From Sinotaia quadrata (taxonomy: Eukaryota > Mollusca > Gastropoda > Architaenioglossa > Viviparidae): 64,000 bases of DNA. Under the pieces are notes generated by a model. It saw nothing but the letters and a program-made list of their open reading frames with translations, was not told the origin of the DNA and did not search any database. The DNA lies in the NCBI GenBank assembly GCA_028829895.1, contig CM054180.1, positions 93,990,135-94,054,134 of the forward strand, given 5' to 3'. The position numbers were made by a program, and so were the translations under genes. The stretch's first letter is position 1. Each line of letters opens with the position of its first letter. Below are positions 1-26,238 of this stretch, piece by piece.

Positions 1-139
1 ATGCACTCTAACATCCTAGTGTGTCTTAGTCTTCCAAATGACTTCAGTCTTCTTTCTAAAATATTTTCTTGTAATTTCAGTATTTTCAGGAGGAAACAGT
101 ACAATATATATACTTACTTCAATGATCCATCAAATGTTG

Positions 140-462
140 TTACTAAGGCATACCTCACAACATGCCTCATGAAAAAATAGTGTTACCCTAAGGCATACCT
201 CACAACATGAAAAAATAGTGTTACCCTAAGGCATGTCTCACAACATGCCTCAAGAAAAAATAGTGTTACCCTAAGGCATGCCTCGCAACATGCCTCATGA
301 AAAAATAGTGTTACCCTAAGGCATGTCTCATAAAAAAATTGCTATCCTAAGACATGCCCCACATCAAATATTTTACCCTAAGGCATGCATCAAATCAAAT
401 ATTGTTACCCTAAGGCATGCATCACATCAAATATTGTTACCCTAAGGCATACCTCACAACAA
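140..462. repeat. ~30-60 bp array with CCCTAAGGCATGCCTCA core
   Basis: About eight units joined by GAAAAAATAGTGTTACCCTA or CAAATATTGTTACCCTAAGG, downstream (in gene direction) of AXDND1-like exon 11. No exon is seen in 1-900. The CCCTAA word is part of a longer unit and is not telomeric. Confidence 0.75.
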
Positions 463-904
463 ATAGATCCACTTGAGGTTCTGAACTATAGTATTTTCTT
501 AGATTCTACTAGAGCCCTTGTAAACAGAGCTATTTAAATTTACTTTTTACATGATACACCGGCTTTTGTTTCTGATCCTTCTATGTCCATAGCCGATGTC
601 CAATTCACTTTTTCTTTCATGATTAAGACTATCTTTTTTACTTGCATGTATTTTGCACATACTGGTCTGTCTGACTATCTATCACATATAGTGAGTTTGT
701 GCTTATCTCCCACTGAAAGTGTGTGTCCTCTTTGGGCCCTGGTCTGAATGTCAAGAAAGCATATGATACTCATCTAGTATACTCATTTAGTAAATATTCT
801 TGAAAAATTATTTTATAAAGAAAAATTCCTATTTATAACTACATATGGACTAATATAAATTAAGTTAGGCTTAATTGAAAAATACTATATGTATAATATC
901 TTAC

Positions 905-15720
<14,816 letters not shown>

Positions 15721-16421
15721 GACAATTTTTTTCAAGCTGTCCCAAAATTATCGAATTGTACTGTCTTATTTCAAGATGCCAGCCTACGACTGAAATCATA
15801 ATCCAAAATAACTCTATGAAATATTATTATAAATATATCTGTTTCAGCTTACAAAAATCTCTCTATAGAAGAATAAATTATATGTCATATATATAATAAG
15901 TGCATCCACAAACGCATGCTTTTATGACGTATTCATCTCTATTGGTATTTCTTCGATAGTCATTTAACTAATAGGTCTACTGTCTACAATTGTACACATT
16001 TACCACAAACAACAATTGTTTTACATATATGATATAATGATATAAATCATATTTTACAGACTATAGCATACTTTTTAAAGCATATGTATGAACCCTCCTT
16101 TCCAAATTTAAAAACAGTATTTGTTAGCATCAAAACTCGTTTTTGTCGATCGTCTATTTGCTTATATTTCTTTTCCTAAATTGAAGAAACGAGAAGCAAC
16201 TTGTTTAGCATTTGCAGCTGAAATATATTTATGAAAATATTCAAATATTTATGAATAAAAAAAACTGCTATTGTAATAGCAGTAACAAGTACGTCAAGAT
16301 AAAGATCTGATTAAATGCATGTACCATGAATGCGTTTCCCTCGGAGTTACATTGACGCCATTTTGGCTGCGTTCCTGTTGCCAAGGGAAACCGGAAACGG
16401 ATATAGCAGAAGAAAATAAAC
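15721..16421. promoter_or_regulatory. Bidirectional promoter between AXDND1-like and SURF2 start codons
   Basis: The two start codons face away from each other across 701 bp. Near SURF2 the sequence becomes GC-richer and holds CGCCATTTT at 16356-16364 (reverse-complement YY1 consensus), a CCGGAA ETS core at 16391-16396, and AACATGGCG at 16419-16427, a forward YY1-type motif overlapping the SURF2 ATG. The rest (about 15760-16330) is AT-rich and featureless. YY1 and ETS sites are known in the mammalian Surf-1/Surf-2 bidirectional promoter, so the motifs are plausible here. No transcription start can be fixed from sequence, and 5' untranslated exons of the AXDND1-like gene cannot be excluded. 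Confidence 0.6.
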
Positions 16422-19400
16422 ATGGCGACTAAAGATGTGCACGTGAAAACGCGAGTTTCACAAGACATACTAAAGCTTCTCAAGGAATATCCGGAATTAA
16501 GATTAGAAGACAAGAAAGGAAAGGTAAAAGAAAATTATAAACTGCATTTATTTAAAAGAGGGTGGGTGTCATTTTGTAGCGTTCCTCAAATGCACATCTA
16601 TGTCCTGATTAAGCCATTCGAATGCATGTATCAGGCATTTAAATTTAAGCATAAAGTATATGATTAACTCAATAACTGTTGATGATGCACTCTGGATTTG
16701 TAAATCACTAAAATACATATATTTTTACACATGAGAAATATATATATAAAACAACACATTTCATTCAAACTTTTAAAAAATGACCCATTAAATTTGAGTA
16801 ATTTGAGCATTTTTCTGCTCAAAACAACTTCTTTCTTAAAGTTATTTACTTAATTATACTGTTATAGTTATAGTTATATACACAACCATCTCTGTCCCCC
16901 TTTGCCACTTATTATTATATATCATCTGTGCTTATATGTACACTGAAAGCAAATTAATATTATATTAATAGCATAAAATACAATTGGTTTGCTATGCTGA
17001 CACATCAGAACAAGTATAAATAGACGGTTAGACCCTGTACTTTTTACTTAAGTTATTCATTATAATATAATTATATATCTACATATGTGACTTACTCACT
17101 TAGTAATGATCAAGTCACTCATATTTTCTTATTATAGTTTATAGTTGAAATAATAATTTGAGAATATTTACAGTGGTGTTGCATTTTGTGCTCATTTGAC
17201 ATGCTCAAATTCAATAAAACCTGCTGGGTCAGTGGGTGTGGATGTGTTTGTGAAGGAATAAAAATGGCAATGAGAAGAAAGATGTAAATGTAAATGGTGT
17301 GATATTGGACATGAGTCTCTTGCTCCCTAGGTCTGTCTCGATTCCTGCATGCCTGTCATAGTCAGTTTACAAAAAAAAATGGTTGCTTAATCTTTCTTAC
17401 TTTTATTTTTTTAAATGCAATTTTCAAAAATAGAGAAAAAATGTATTTTACACTTTGTCATTTTTGCATCACCCTAAAGTAAAAACTGATTATCTGACAG
17501 AGCTAATTTTTTGCATGCCTCATGTATCCAATGCTGACATAAAGCCTGATTTTTTTCTGAGGCAATAGCTTTCTTAAATTTTGAGCTGTTGATTCTCAAA
17601 AATGAGAAAGAACACAAATTGAGCAATGGCACTTTGAGCCAACACTGAAAATGAGCCATATTCATGCTTTTTTGCTTATTTTGAGTTCCATTTGACTTGT
17701 TTAAGTAATTATAATGAAATAATTTAAAACTAGCTGACATTTGTAGTTAAAATGCACTTATTAATGTCTTATGTTTTAAAATTTATGATTATTTAAAAAT
17801 AAGGGTAGAGGGCTGATTGAAACCTAGTGGCAGGTAGAAATAAAAGCAGTAGTATTATGTATTCTAAAGCAGGGTCCCTCAAAGTCTTGGCCAATTTTTA
17901 CAAGTGAAATGAACCCTAACAATAATTTAACCTGTTACCAACTCTTAAAAGATACAGCAGAAATTATAAATAATGACTGTTTAGAAGGCCTATACTTGTC
18001 TACTCTCATTCACGTCCATGAACGCATTGCCATCTGTACAGATATGATCTTTATTTCCGTCAAATAGCCTTAAATTTAGTTAAAAGATTATCCAGATAAT
18101 TAATTAAAATCTTTTTACAACTGCAAGAGTTATAGTTAATTAAACTTAGTGAATTACTTTCGCAGCAGAGAAACAAGCACAGCCGACAGCGCCATGGTGA
18201 TCAAGCGCTTCGTTTATGTTTAGGCCTATGTTTACTTTGCGCACGCTTGGGTTGCACATTTTCCTGCTCTACAGGTTCCGCTATGAAAATGCTACTTTGT
18301 CATACTATATACCATTTTAAAGAAAAGATTTTCTACTTTCTATTGATATAAAAAATCTATATTTTCAGAAATAACCATGCAAAAACGTAATTGAAAATTA
18401 GGTTTTTTCAATCAACTTTTACATACAATAAAAATAAAAATACAGATTTGAAACTAACACGGTTGCATTCTACATTCATTATTCTTTAGTTTGATATAAA
18501 ATACATTCTGATAGGATAATCATAGCGGAACCCGTTTTAGTGTTTGCAAGGTATATCAAAACACGATGGTAAAACCAGAGATTGAGATTTTTGCCACATC
18601 TATCGAAACACGCCAACCGTACCTAATTTAATGCGATCGTACACGCTTCCACTCACTCTCTCAGAAATAATAAATACATTAATGAAATGTTGGAAGATAG
18701 TTTTATTCAACAAACTATTTCACAAGCATGATAAATACGGAACATAAACACAGCACTTGTGACAAAATGGTAATTTTTTTCGGAATTTAGTAGTTGTCCA
18801 CTATCATCATATAGAGGCTGGTTCTACCTACTAACTTAGTGTCTGCATATCACCAAACTGAGTGTAATTCCACTATATTGTTGTATTGGAAAAGTCATTT
18901 GTCTTTGTTATACAACATAGTTTCTTAACAAAAGCCAACTATATGTATTTCATCTGTTGTTCAGCCAAAGAATCAGAATGATTTAATTTGTGAATATTTC
19001 CTCTATAAACTCAAAACTCAAAATCACACAGAGTATCACTGACAATTTGAGACTGTATCAAGAAAAAAAATATTTGAGAAGCTCTGGAAGCAGCAACAAC
19101 AGTTGCCATCACCATGTTAACAAGAAAAAATCAATCACCAACAAGATGAGTCTATAAATCAACTCCCTGAGGTAAACCAGAGCCAAACAATGTACAACTC
19201 ATTTCTCCATCTAACAAACCTGGGCCATCAACTCCTGGATTAACTGTTGATATCACATTCTGATGAATTCATAAATACTGTTATCAGTGGAAGATAAAGA
19301 CTAAGTAAATGGCACTGTGTGTAAATGTAATCATGTAATTATGTTGGTGCTGTATCATTGTGATTTTTACTATATCATGTGATTTTTATTTGACATGCTG

Positions 19401-22400
19401 ACATGAGAAAGGGACTCCTGCAAGGAGGGATGCAACACCACTGTGTTAATTTAATCATCCCATCTGCAATGTTATAATATACTAATGTAATCTTCATTTA
19501 TATTCCACCTCTGTATTATTGATAAATTTATATGTGTGTGTGTGGTGCATGTGTTTTTATGGGTGGATGTGGGTGATGCTTTATATAAAGAATTTATTTA
19601 TCTTTTTAAAAAAATTAATGATGTTTACATGCTTCATGATGAGTATATACTGATAAAAGTGATATTAAAAAACAGCATGTTATCTCATTATTGATTTTAT
19701 ATATAAATATATGTGTGTGTGTGTGTTGAACCAGGTGTGTTGCTGCCTGACTGGACATGAAATGCCAGCACATGAAGAGGTCATTAAAAGTTATGTTGGT
19801 GGAAAGAAATTTCTTAAAGCACAGATGAACAGAGAATTTGACTTTAAAAAATATGAACCTCATCTGATTCCAAGCAACAAAAAGGGACATAAGTGTGTGC
19901 TCATTTTAACTAGGATTCTCTTCCTTTCAGTTTCTTCATCACTTACTGTTGTAATCCCATTTTCCAGTCTGTTCCTATAGATTGACATTGATAAAAGTGG
20001 GGTTGTTTTTTTTTAAATCAACAATAAATACATGCATACTTTTAAAAAAAAGTTTCACACAACAAAATACACAAACCTAGCAATAACTATAATTTTGTTT
20101 CTTACTTAGTTTTAATTGTGAGTTTTAAAACTATAATTTGTAAGTTAAATTTTATGATATGTACTTCACCCTTGTACTGTTGTAGTTATATTTACAGAAA
20201 ATTAACAGATAGAGTTTTCCAAGTCTTGATTATCCAAGGTCACATGCATTGAAAAAAATGTCTTTATCTCTGAGTGATAAGAAGATATTTGTTAGTCTAA
20301 CACTGTTTCTTAATTGATTCTTTTTATTTTTATTTCAAAGAATCTTACACTTGTCAATTTAGTTCCAATGAGAATAAAAAACCTTTAAATGGGCAAAGTT
20401 TAATTAAATGATTTATGTTGTTTTACATGGAACATTCCATTCCATCCAAAACATTTTGACTGTAGAACTGGCCTATCGACTTACAGAATTTTACTTCACA
20501 GGTGAACAGTCAACCCTACTCATCATATTCAACTATACTTGACATTTGTAACCCTATCTTTCACCTCCAACTCTTTTTGACAGTCCAACTTGATGCAAGA
20601 CACCTAAACCTACTCAGACATTTACAACCTCATTTAACATGTCCAACTCTACTTGACTCTTCAAGTCCTATTTAATATTTGATGCATCTAGCCATTCTCA
20701 ACACATCCAACCTCATTCAACATGTCCAACTCTACTTGACACATCGAGTCCTATTTAACACAATACTTGATGCATCTAGCCATTCTCAACACATCCAACC
20801 CTAGTTCTCACATCCAGCTTTTTTCAACACATCTAACCCTTGTGGACATGTACAACCTCATTCAACATGTACAACTCTACACATCCAGTCCTATTTAACA
20901 CAATACTTGATGCATCTTAGCCATTCTCAACCATCCAACCTTATTCAATATGTCCAACCCTAGTTCTCACATCCAGCTTTTTTCAACACATGTAACCCTT
21001 CTCGACACATCCAACCATATTCAACTTGTTCAACCGTACTTGTCACCCCAACTCTGCTCAATTCATTCCAGCCCTAATTTGACAGATGAAATGTCTTTAT
21101 TCTATGAAAGAATCAGGATGAATCAATAATTGATTAGTTTCAATGGATGAAATACTGATTGATTAGTGTAGATGGATTGATTGATCAGCACTGATAAGTG
21201 AATGATTGATTGATTAGTAAAGATCTATAAATCAGTGATTGATTGTTAATGATCTATTTATTAGTAATGATCTATAAATCAATGATTGATTGTTAATGAT
21301 CTATTTATTAGTAATGATCTATAAATCAATGATTGATCATCACCTAACAAAGTACTAGGCTGCCCAAACTCCGCTTGATTCAAAATTCTTAACCCTGTAC
21401 CTACCAACCCAGACCATATACCAAACAAAATATACCAAGTTCCATTTTTTTATGATTAGTAGAAAACAACAAATGCATTTAAATAAACTCAAAAAAAAAA
21501 ATCAAACATAATTATAAACTAACCACCAAAAAAATTAACAAACACAATCAACCTAAAATCTATAGACAATATAGACCTTATTATAAATACTAACAATAAA
21601 ACAAAAAACATAACTTAAATAATAAAAAAAAACTTATAGTAGAGCCTAAAATCAACAATAAAACAAACACCCCTATAGAAAAATCAAAAGCACTTACAAA
21701 AATATTTCACTTAGCAGCAAAACTTAATAATGGCGGAAGACCACCACCTAATGATAAAAACAACAAAATAACTCTTAAAATCAACAACAAATTCTTAACA
21801 AAACTATTTAAATCAATTATTAAAATAACAATACTACTAATATTACTATACCATAAAACAATAAACAAGCATAAAGAAATAACAGTATAAATAATTTTTA
21901 AATAATCCTTTCTATTATAAGAAATTAATTCTGACATAATGAAAAAAATAATCCACCCCATAAGCCCATAGATGAGTATGCCAACAATCCACGAATCTGT
22001 GATTGATTCACCCCACCAGTGATGGTGGATGCATCATTGATTGATTAACATTGCTGGATGATTCAGTGATTGATTAGGGTTGAATCCAGTGTAGTATACC
22101 TTAGAAAAGTCAGTCTAGTTCAATTTAATTTAGATAAGTGAACCCAGTCTATTGAAATGTTAGTTCAGTTTAATTTAGATAAGTGTACTCAGTCTGTTGA
22201 AATGTAATAAGTCAGTCTAGTTCAGTTTAATTTAGATAAGTGTACTCAGTCTATTGAAATGTAATAAGTCAGTGTACTTTAGTTTTACTTTTACTTGGAT
22301 AACTTGAATATATAGATAAATTAACATGAATAAATTGTAATTTAATTGAATAAATATGTCTAGTTCAATCAGGAGGTACATCAGGCCTGGAAGAGGGGTG

Positions 22401-25400
22401 GTAATACTGTAATTGACACAGCTGTATTCATTTAATTTTTAAAAAGCACCTTAACATGACTATTTTAAAATCTCTATCCCACTTGACTATTTTTTAGTGT
22501 GTTTTAATTATTACTGAGTAGTCTCAGAAAATATTGATTATTATTGGTCCATATTTGCTGCAGGAATGAGCTATTCTGTATGCTGACACTTCGACATGTT
22601 ACCCGAAGGCCAGCAGATATTGAGAGACATGTTGCTGGGAAAAGATACCAAAGGGCATTACAAAGATGTATGTTGTGGTTGCAAGGGCATTACAAAGATG
22701 TATGTTGTGGTTGCAAGGGCATTACAAAGATGTATGTTGTGGTTGTAAGGGTATTATGAAAATATATTTTGTGATGAGTCATTCCTTTTTTTTCAAGAAC
22801 AATGAAAATTGTGTTTTGTTGCAGAGATGAAGATGTATATTGAGTTGTTAAAAGTTTGATATAAAACAAATTATATAGTTGCAGTAAAACTTAAAATCTT
22901 GAAGCATTTCAAACTAAACAACAATGCATTTTCTGGTGGTAAATATAAATATATGTTGTAGTAAAAAAAGTATTAAAAGAATAGGTTGATTTACAGAGCA
23001 AATACACAGTATATGCTTTGCTACTATATCTGGAAGTTTTGCACTTTTGCTGACAAATAATATAATATATATCCTTTGGTGGTATGATTAGAAGCATTAT
23101 AGAACAAATGACAGTGCATATTGGGGTATGTGATCAGATGGATAGAGCAAATAAAGATGCAGAATGTGGTGTTAATGTTTTACTTTTAGTAGAGTATGAG
23201 TACTATGACCCTTAAAAGAGTATAGATTATGTTGAACTGATGGTGAGAAAATTATAGACATAGCAGGGGCAACTTAAGGAGTCTGTATATGTATATGAAT
23301 GAAATGAATATAAAGTAAAATCACTTAATTTCAGCTATTGAGAGGTGAAAAAAACCTGTTAATCCTTGGAAAGAAATTCAACTCCATTAGAGAATTAAAC
23401 TTTTGAACTATTTGAACAATAATAGGTGCTTGAGGCAAAATTACTGTAATGAGAAGTCTTCTATTATCAAACTGATGCCAAAGTTTATCAGTATTATCAA
23501 ACAGAATAATTGACTATCTAGGGTATCCATTTTGAACTTTTCAAACACTAATGGGTTTAAAACAGTGGTTCTCAATCTTTTTTGCCCCATGCACCATTTT
23601 TACCATTTTTTATTTTTTTGTGATAAAATGTCTTTCTTTCCAATATTGTCTGATTTAAAAGTGCATTCTAAGTGTAGTCTGAGCATGTGGTCTCAGTTCC
23701 CTACCCCTGAAACCCTAATATTCATCCCTGGTTGAGAACCCCTGGTTTAAAGGGAAGATTCATATGCTTATAATACTTTTTTTCTCATAGTTAACTTAGT
23801 TTTTTTCATAATTTTTCAAAAATTATTAAAACTTATTAATAATAATATTAAAATAATATGCCAGATTTGTTTTACTAGGGAAGAAGTGTCAAGAATCTGG
23901 GGAAGTGTTTAAACCTCGGGGTGGAAAAAGACAACAAAATGATACATCACTGGATGATTCAAAGCCCAGAGCATTCTGGGAGTCAGATGATGATGAAGAA
24001 TATGAGAGACATGACAGTCTAAAGGACTTATATCCAGGTATGCATTTTATGATTTTGTCTTGTATCAGGATATGATTTGTTGACTTGTATCTAGGTATGC
24101 ATTGTATGACTTTGTTCACATGTATCTAGATATGATTCGTTCACTTGTATCTAGGTATTGCTTGAATGACTTTGCTCACTTGTATCTAGTTGTGCATTGT
24201 ATGACTATGTTGACTTTTGTATCTAGGTTTACATTGTAATTTGTATGACTTTGTTCACTTGTATCTAGGTGTGCATCGTAATTTGTATGACTTTGTTCAC
24301 TTGTATCTAAGTGTGCATTGTAATTTGTATTACTTTGTTCATTTGTATCTACGTGTGCATTGTAATTTGTATAACATTGTTCACTATTATCTAGGTGTGC
24401 ATTTTAATTTGTATGACTTTGCTCACTTGTAGCTAAGTGTGCATTGTAATTTGTATGACTTTTAAAAGTATGAAACTTTTTTAATGGAGAAACAAGAATT
24501 CTCTTTTTCTATTCTCATTTTAAATAATAATATAAAAATGTATTTAATTAATTTTCTTGCATATTTTTTAAATTAAATGAACAGTCTGTTATATTTTAAT
24601 ACATAAATATTATTTTATTAGATAAGTTGTTTTGTTTTGTTGTACTTAGGATGACCATTTATCATACAGGAACTGATTATCATCTAATTGTAGTTGACAT
24701 TCATTTTTTGTAAATGTCATGTTTCTCCTCTTTTGTTATTTTGGCAAAATTTTGGGGAATTGGAGGAGAAAGAGAAAAAAAGTTATTTCTTTCACTGTAC
24801 TGAAACTTTTGTAAAGTTACATTATCCCACATGAAGTTTTAAGTTTGGAAACTCCTTATATTTTTATTATGTAATGTACATTTTGCAGTGCCATATTGTC
24901 CTACTTACATTTTTAAGTTTTCTCATAGATTTTTATTGTACATGGATTTTGTAATATTATTCCTCCTAAAGTTTGAAGTTTTTAAGCTCCATTTAGTATA
25001 CATCTGAATTTTGTAGTGTTACATTGTCCCACTTAATTTCAAATTCCATATAATTTTGTCTCATACTATGTAATGTGTCATTCATAAGCTTCAAATTTAG
25101 ACTGTTTAAGTTTTAGTCTATAGACTGTTTAAGTTTTAGTCTTTACATTTTTGAATTTTTGAATTTTTTTTAATGACTTACCCACTTTCTGTTTAACTTT
25201 TTTATGTAATGCAAAATAACTAAATAAATAACATTAAATCTTAAAATAACTAAACTTTTTTATGTAATGCAAAATAACTAAATAAATAACATTAAATCTT
25301 AAAATAACTAAACTTTTTATGTAATGCAGAATAACTAAATAAATAACATTAAATCTTAAAATAACTAAACTTTTTTCCCAAGATATAGATTTCTTGGGTG

Positions 25401-25922
25401 AAGAACAGCCTGAGGCACAAGCAAAAGTTGAAGCAGGAAGATCACCCTTGCATATTGATGGTGATGAAGATGCTGATGATGATGATTATGACTTTGATTG
25501 TATGGATGTTTCAGACTCTGAAACAAATACTGACAAATCACACTCAGAATGTCAAGTAAGTAATTTTGTTTCCTTCAGGTTACTTAATATGAGAGTTTTA
25601 AACTCATCTGGAACAGTAAACAGCACTATCAGGAACTTGCTGGCTCTCTTGTTCTCTCTCTACCCCCTCCCTTCCTCACACACACACACACACACACATT
25701 CAATTCATGTTCCCTTTAGTTCTTTATGAGTACTTTGCTCCATAAAAAAATAGTTCTGTACATGTGTGTTTAGTATATATTTAACATATTAAATATTATT
25801 TTCAGGTGAAAGCTTACTTTCAAAGTTTCATTATTCTACTAATAATTCATTTTGGGTTTTTTTTTCAGAAAAGGTCAAAGAAACAGTCAAAAACCAAAGC
25901 AAAAAGAGTCCAAACAAGCTAA
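16422..25922 (+). CDS. SURF2: Surfeit locus protein 2 (SURF2), complete, 6 exons
   Basis: Exons are 16422-16523, 19735-19892, 22564-22667, 23879-24037, 25383-25555 and 25869-25922, giving 750 nt and 249 aa, close to the 256 aa of human SURF2. All splice phases join cleanly: the split codons are AA/G=Lys87, T/GG=Trp122 and G/AT=Asp175. Recognisable family blocks are [10 protein letters not shown] (exon 1), CLTGHEMPA and [13 protein letters not shown] (exon 2), CMLTLRHV followed by GKRYQRAL (exon 3), [13 protein letters not shown] (exon 4), an acidic Asp-rich stretch at about residues 199-215 (exon 5) and a Lys/Arg-rich C-terminus ending KRVQTS (exon 6). The acidic stretch and basic tail fit a nuclear/nucleolar protein; SURF2 has been linked to 5S RNP and ribosome biogenesis, but its molecular role is not fixed. 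The gene is divergent from the AXDND1-like gene, unlike the vertebrate SURF1/SURF2 pair. Introns hold a NUMT, MITEs and splice-site-derived arrays. Confidence 0.95.
16524..19734 (+). other. SURF2 intron 1, mostly unique AT-rich sequence
   Basis: A 3.2 kb intron with a GTAAAAG donor and an acceptor ending CCAG after a TG-rich stretch (19711-19727). It holds one clear inverted-repeat element (18272-18534). Otherwise I see no gene, no long array and no recognisable transposon domain. Confidence 0.6.
18272..18534. mobile_element. MITE-like element with 15-bp terminal inverted repeats
   Basis: CAGGTTCCGCTATGA at 18272-18286 is matched by its reverse complement at 18520-18534 with one mismatch. 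The 263-bp segment has no coding potential. I see no convincing target-site duplication, so the superfamily is open. It lies in SURF2 intron 1. Confidence 0.45.
20505..21065. repeat. Degenerate tandem array with 'tccaacc/ttcaacatgt' units
   Basis: About 560 bp of imperfect units of roughly 20-40 bp built from words such as CACATCCAACC and TTCAACATGTCCAAC. It lies in SURF2 intron 2 and is strongly pyrimidine/A-rich. No coding sequence is seen. Confidence 0.6.
21105..21334. repeat. GATTGATT-rich tandem array, left part
   Basis: Short units such as AATGATCTATAAATCAATGA are repeated several times. The same GATTGATT-type sequence resumes at about 21995-22080 on the other side of the mitochondrial insertion, so the array was probably split by that insertion. 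Confidence 0.6.
21335..21994 (-). pseudogene. NUMT: mitochondrial ND2 3' part joined to COX1 5' end
   Basis: On the minus strand, about 21994 to 21553 reads as the C-terminal half of ND2 under the invertebrate mitochondrial code, including the [15 protein letters not shown] block in which TGA must be Trp. It ends at an in-frame TAG. After about 75 unresolved bases, an ATG at 21478 starts COX1 ([10 protein letters not shown]). A 1-base frameshift follows, and the reading continues as GLVGTGLSIL and [12 protein letters not shown], with AGA read as Ser. The copy stops at about 21335, next to GATTGATT repeats. It is therefore a nuclear pseudogene in SURF2 intron 2 and not an expressed gene. Direct ND2-COX1 adjacency is typical of many molluscs and annelids. 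Confidence 0.9.
21995..22280. repeat. GATTGATT remnant and ~60-bp tandem repeat
   Basis: The right part of the split GATTGATT array (to about 22080) is followed by about three copies of a ~60-bp unit containing GTTCAGTTTAATTTAGATAA and CAGTCTATTGAAATGTAATA (22090-22280). Confidence 0.65.
22651..22760 (+). repeat. 32-bp repeat carrying the SURF2 exon 3 5' splice site, 3 copies plus 1 decayed
   Basis: AAGGGCATTACAAAGAT followed by GTATGTTGTGG begins at 22651, 22683 and 22715. A decayed fourth copy at 22747 has lost the GT. The first copy contains the last 17 bases of exon 3 and its donor (GT at 22668); the others place identical donors at 22700 and 22732. Use of these would add 32 or 64 nt and shift the SURF2 frame. 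Confidence 0.85.
23563..23744. mobile_element. hAT-type MITE with 8-bp target duplication
   Basis: The element starts CAGTGGTTCTCAA and ends TTGAGAACCCCTG, the classic hAT (Charlie/MER5-like) terminal inverted repeat. It is flanked by GTTTAAAA (23555-23562) and GTTTAAAG (23745-23752), an 8-bp duplication with one mismatch. The 182-bp interior is non-coding. It lies in SURF2 intron 3. Confidence 0.85.
24030..24465 (+). repeat. ~42-bp array seeded at the SURF2 exon 4 5' splice site
   Basis: About ten diverged units containing TTGTATCTAGGTATGCATTG and TATGACTTTGTTCAC. The first unit is the exon 4/intron 4 junction itself (CTTATATCCAG/GTATGCATTTTATG, donor GT at 24038). Later units keep donor-like AG/GT at about 24095, 24155, 24226, 24269 and 24394. 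Confidence 0.8.
25196..25382 (+). repeat. ~58-bp triplication of the SURF2 exon 5 branch-point region
   Basis: TTAAAATAACTAAAC followed by a T-run starts at 25241, 25299 and 25356, with spacings of 58 and 57. The last copy runs directly into the exon 5 acceptor (TTTTTTCCCAAG, AG at 25381-25382), so the presumed branch point (CTAAAC) and polypyrimidine tract are present three times. Confidence 0.8.
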
Positions 25923-25948
25923 CTGTAGTCTATTTACTCCATAAATTA

Positions 25949-25954
25949 AATAAA
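25949..25954 (+). other. Likely SURF2 polyadenylation signal AATAAA
   Basis: A canonical AATAAA lies 27 bases after the SURF2 stop codon (25920-25922), within a short AT-rich 3' end. GT/T-rich sequence follows within about 40-70 bases. This fits a very short 3' UTR; use of a later signal cannot be excluded. Confidence 0.6.
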
Positions 25955-26238
25955 TAAATGAGTGAAATTTTTTATATTAATTAAATCAATGTGAAATGTC
26001 TCTTTCTGTATGTTCAATGTCTTTCGTTGTTTTGTGAATTTGTTAACATAATTTTGTCTTCTGTGTGAGTAAATTGTTTCTGAATCCTTAGCTACAATGC
26101 TGTGAGTGTAAGAAATAATTTTTCTGCTCTTTTGTGTTTTCCCTTGTACTAGAGAGAATGTTGATTTTTGTTGTATTGCCATTTTATTTTTACTTCTTTT
26201 TTAAAAAAAAATACCTGTCATGATGGTTTCAGTTTATA

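Noticed and set aside
1..55. Possible next exon of the AXDND1-like gene on the minus strand
   Set aside because: The best acceptors (after TATTTTAG or AAAG) give in-frame stops in the phase required by exon 11, so it is probably still intron.
140..462. Telomere-like CCCTAA words
   Set aside because: CCCTAA occurs once per long unit (CCCTAAGGCATG...), not as tandem hexamers, so it is not interstitial telomeric DNA.
17869..17890. CAGGGTCCCTCAAAG resembling a hAT terminal repeat
   Set aside because: No matching inverted end or target duplication was found downstream, so an element cannot be supported.
21553..21961. ORF for an apparently functional membrane protein
   Set aside because: It is the ND2 part of a NUMT; the standard-code ORF ends where mitochondrial TGA (Trp) occurs.
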